Source: Neoechinorhynchus agilis
Taxonomy: Eukaryota; Acanthocephala
Direction: 5' to 3'
DNA: 64,000 bases
Assembly: GCA_051530055.1 (NCBI GenBank)
Contig: CM121342.1
Coordinates: 11,222,001 to 11,286,000, forward strand
Made by a program: the position numbers and the translations under genes. Every line of letters begins with the position of its first letter. Positions within the stretch are counted from its first letter, which is position 1. The notes below the pieces were generated by a model. The model did no database searches. It saw only the letters and a list, made by a program, of their open reading frames with translations, and was not told where the DNA came from. Shown here piece by piece: positions 60,540 to 64,000 of this stretch.

Positions 60540-61010
60540 TCTCATATGAAGATGATTCATTAACTCGTTCGCTCAACCGGTATAGGCACTTCGTCTTCCA
60601 CGTTTATCATTAGAATTTCGCATTCCGCAGGATTAAGTTCAATGCCGATTTTGGTCATCTCCTTCACGAGTTTCTTGAAATCTCGCAGTACTACAGAGGG
60701 ATTACCTTCGAGCGTGGCATCATCTAGTTATCTGCCGTCAAATCCAGTGATGCGCCGTAAAACAGCTCAATTGCTTTCGGAATCAACTCTCCCCCTACAA
60801 ATTGGTCGACCTAGCGCGTTTGTGCATCTTCAAGGGGCTGGGCTGCGTCACCCACTGAAAAGGAAGTCATCTCTTTTAGGTGTTGGGGCCGCAGCCAGTC
60901 TAGCCCGTGAGCTGATTCGTTAGCAAAAGAGGAGATTGCCATCTTAACTTCTGATTTCGATGATAAAACATGAGGGATCGTAACGAAGGAAGGTTTCATT
61001 GTCATCTCTT
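60540..61010 (-). mobile_element. R2-like LINE fragment, RT start and palm
   Basis: Minus strand: EVKMAISSFANESAHGLDWL and PQHLKEMTSFSVGDAAQP at 61,005-60,811, then LDDATLEGNPSVVLRDFKKL and EMTKIGIELNPAECEILM at 60,740-60,600. The LDD is the RT palm motif (YLDD in intact relatives). The finger region between the two blocks is deleted. Confidence 0.7.
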
Positions 61011-62479
61011 AGCGAGACAAATGGTAAACATCGAACCGCTTTTCTGACATCTCGTCTACGAACTTCGAAGAAACGCGCACAGTAAGCGGCCGATTCGAAT
61101 AAGGGGTTAATCGTAACAAAATCGATGTTTCCATAGCTTGCTACCGGACAGTGGTATTCATCGTGTTTATCTTTGTTAATCTTAGAAGAGTGAAGTAATC
61201 ACAAAAGTACTTAGATTGTATCGATGATTTCCGCCATGAGCTAAAAAGTTTGGAGGAATAAGTGCTTAAAAAATGAACATTTATTATTGGTCCTAATTTA
61301 TGCTGATTGGATAAATATTTCATGGCAAAAACATTTAGTTGAACATATTGCTCCTTGCATATCAATGCCCATCTTCATTTTCCAGCCCCTCGTTATTGAG
61401 TAGCGCGTATTTTTGGATTCGATTTTTTTCGAGAACAATTAATATTCAAATTGTGAATCAATTCCGAAAATTTGGTATAAAGCTTAAAGGGACGTGCTTC
61501 AAACTGGCATTCGTTGATTATACAGGTAAAATGTTAATATTTTTGACTCATCATATTAGAGTTGTAGTAATGGATTGATCACTTATTTTCACACATTGTT
61601 GCACTATTATCAATCATCCATATGCGAAAGTTCTTTTACAATCAGTGGGAGGGAAGATTGGGTATTTTTTAACTCAGCTTCAAAAATAATGTCATTCGAT
61701 CAAATGTTTGCCGTGAGCTACATTTCCACTTGAGTAACTATTTGAATGAAACTCATGTTTGGGCATTGAGTCAGGTTTCTCAAAGGAGTGAAACACAAGC
61801 ATTTCAACAAAAGGGCGAATTCTTTATTTGAGATGGCGACAAAGAGATCCGAATCCGCGTCTGAATTATTCGTAAAGCTCACAGCCAAGATGCTAATGAA
61901 GATGTTCAGGCGTTCAGTGAGGGGAAAAGGTGGAAGGTTTTCGCAAGTCCGGAGACGACCGTTAAGAGAACCTTTATTAAAACGAGTTGTTCGACATGTC
62001 GCCGACGGTCTTGGTGATTTGGGATGCCAAATCAAATAGAAGCATTTAAAGTACAAGTATTGACGTGTATCCGTTAGTAAATTCATTAACAATACACGTA
62101 TCGGTAATCTAGGATAGAAGGATATTGCCACAGTCCTTCGTTTACACGTTTGAAGAAAAAGAATGCACTTTTTCTTAATGGCACTAATCTCCAGTGAAAA
62201 TCAGACACAAAAATCATTCAAAGTTGTATTTGACTTTTGAAAAACTGCTTTTCTCTACGTTAAAAAGTGTATGAAACCTAAGCTTGGATGCATGGCACTT
62301 TTCAGTGCAGAAAATCTTCTCCAAATTTGCGTGTACCAACAATAAATCATTATTTCGGCTTAAATACCGTAAAAAAACATCAAGCGAGTAAAAGGCGTAA
62401 AAATATTTTTGCTGAGCCTAACTAAGAAACGATCAATCACCAACTTTCGATCCCTTTAACGATTCATTTGGAACATCGA
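61011..62479. other. Spacer with an unassigned open stretch
   Basis: At 61,718-62,131 both strands are open for 80 codons or more (plus: RGKGGRFSQVRRRPLREP), but no family is recognised. The rest is AT-rich, with the promoter of the micro-exon gene near its end. Confidence 0.4.
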
Positions 62480-63818
62480 ATGATATTCTTTGTGCTCTTT
62501 ATTTGTATCTTGGCCTTTACAACGCCTTTTCGCAAAGGTAAAACAATGTGACTTTCACTCTAACATATATATAATCTCGAAAATTCGCCAAATGCTTTAG
62601 ATCTCGCGCATTGCTACCTAAGTAGGTTTACGATGTTTTAAGGGAACTTCCACTTTTTAAAACTTTAGAAAATGTTGAGGGCACTTATAAAACCGGTCAG
62701 TACAGAAAACTTTAGATTAACATTTATATTTGATCATTTAGACACATTAAATGCTCAACGGTGCGATCGAGTCTGTGAAAGACGAAGTAAGTCTTATTTT
62801 TCGAGCGTTTTTCGTGCTAATTGAACGTATTTTTAGAGTTCAAGAGGCCTGTGAGTATGATTGTTATTATGTAGTCATTTTATGTTGTCTTCTAATTTAT
62901 GTTTATTTTTTGAAAATAGACAGCAAGTGAAATTGATGAAGGTCAGAGAGAACGAGAAATTTTATTATTAAAATTATCTATTTGTTGTACGCAGAAGATA
63001 TCTTTTTTTCAGCATGTACTCCGTATATTAAGGCGGTGGAGGAACTCCATTCAAAAGGAGAACAAATCAGAAGTATGTATTTGATTTACTCCGCGATTTA
63101 TTTAAAGTTCATTAAGAGCTAAAACAAAGAATAGAGCAGCAATGGAATAAACATCAATTGGATCCTTCGGCAGCAAACGCATTTTCAGGTATTTGTTTTT
63201 TGTGTAAAACTTAAACTGAAACAACTTTAATGTCATCAAATAGAAAAACTTTATTGTTATTTAAGTTAGTATTTTTTAGCAAACGAATAAAAAATGCGTT
63301 GGCAATAATATTCATTTAGAACCGTATCGAGGTACTGAGATAAAATCAATTTTTATAGCTTAAATTTACATCACAGGAAGTCCTTTCGCAAATGAACGTA
63401 CCCAAGTAAGCTAATTCAAAGTGTCTTTGAAATATCACAAAAATATTATTTAGGCTCACAATTGTGTCACTGAAACAAGAAGTGAGTTTTCGCCGCTCTT
63501 TTCATGTTAAATAGAAATTTTCATTTTAGAATTCAAAAGACCGGTGCGTTTTTATGTGATTTCGGGCAAATTCTCATTGACACTTTTATAAAATGAAAGA
63601 TGCCAAGTGAAATTGACGAACGTAAGAAAAAATGCGGCTGAGTTCACGACAAATGTCTTTACTTTAGAGGACATTTTCTTTAATGGTTGTATCCCGTACA
63701 TCAAAGCAATCGAAGAACTCGAAGCGCAAAGGATGGAGATCCCGAAAGGTAAAATTTGGTACTCTTTAAATTAACAATTCATCTATTACATGTAGTGGAA
63801 AAGAAGAAAATATTCTAA
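62480..63818 (+). CDS. Micro-exon gene for a secreted protein with a duplicated exon block
   Basis: Fifteen exons read as one frame of 181 codons: 62,480-62,537 (58 nt), 62,601-62,621 (21), 62,669-62,695 (27), 62,742-62,786 (45), 62,837-62,850 (14), 62,920-62,941 (22), 62,995-63,072 (78), 63,117-63,188 (72), 63,320-63,331 (12), 63,377-63,405 (29), 63,454-63,481 (28), 63,530-63,543 (14), 63,600-63,621 (22), 63,668-63,748 (81), 63,796-63,818 (23). All 14 introns are GT-AG, 44-131 nt. Exon 1 encodes a signal peptide (MIFFVLFICILAFTTP). KFKRP + xxSEIDE + (E/Q)DIFFxxCxPYIKAxEEL occurs twice, encoded by exons 5-7 and 12-14 with matching sizes. Six cysteines. No known family is recognised. The layout is like the micro-exon genes of schistosomes, which secrete variable proteins. 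Confidence 0.8.
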
Positions 63819-64000
63819 GTTTTACCTCGAACGCTTGGTATTAGTTTTCTATATCTCTTAGAATTTTAGTAAAAGATCTTTAGTTTATGATGGATGGCAT
63901 GGTCTGAACATTGCGAACTCCCCAAGTTTTTATCATAAAGTTCAAAGCGTTCCCGAATTCATGATTGCCCACCTACTTTTTTCGAATGTAGTCATTGTTT

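Overview
The window is nuclear DNA of an animal: it carries spliced genes for METAP2, RPN2/PSMD1, THOC3, WDR6, RAD9, DNA polymerase eta and cytosolic arginyl-tRNA synthetase. It is AT-rich. Most introns that can be placed from protein conservation are very short GT-AG introns (about 44-70 nt). Longer introns tend to hold repeat debris. Penelope-like (PLE) and R2-like LINE fossils are abundant. I cannot name the species. The picture fits a small-bodied invertebrate (flatworm, rotifer, nematode or similar).

Layout. 1-0.64 kb: APE-type LINE fossil. 1.2-3.65 kb and 17.69-20.41 kb: the two arms of a young inverted duplication, each with a complete small secreted ML/NPC2-like gene; the left arm also keeps a truncated first exon of rad9. 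Between the arms lie a WDR6 gene (4.8-8.9 kb), arginyl-tRNA synthetase (9.6-12.8 kb, with an R2-like fossil in an intron) and more R2-like fossils (13.6-16.0 kb). 20.3-26.3 kb: intact rad9, a bacterial-type zinc alcohol dehydrogenase, and an orphan protein with a PP1-docking motif. 28-41.7 kb: a graveyard of at least seven PLE copies, SINE-like repeats with tRNA-like heads, foldback repeats and hammerhead-ribozyme-like motifs. 42-64 kb is gene-rich: METAP2 (minus), RPN2, THOC3, POLH (plus), a selectin-like lectin/EGF/membrane gene and an alpha-arrestin (minus), another R2-like cluster, and a 15-exon micro-exon gene.

The most interesting signals are these. (1) A compact micro-exon gene at 62,480-63,818: 15 exons, eleven of them 12-45 nt, all introns GT-AG. 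It encodes a 181-residue secreted protein in which a four-part exon block is duplicated, and nearly every exon or exon pair can be skipped in frame. (2) A METAP2 intron whose two ends are inverted repeats. Exact removal would need non-canonical splice sites; the nearest GT-AG pair would leave 15 extra codons in the most conserved part of the enzyme. (3) A dispersed set of PLE-type hammerhead cores, several inside foldback repeats. (4) The young inverted duplication. All gene models are read from sequence and conservation only; no transcript evidence was available.
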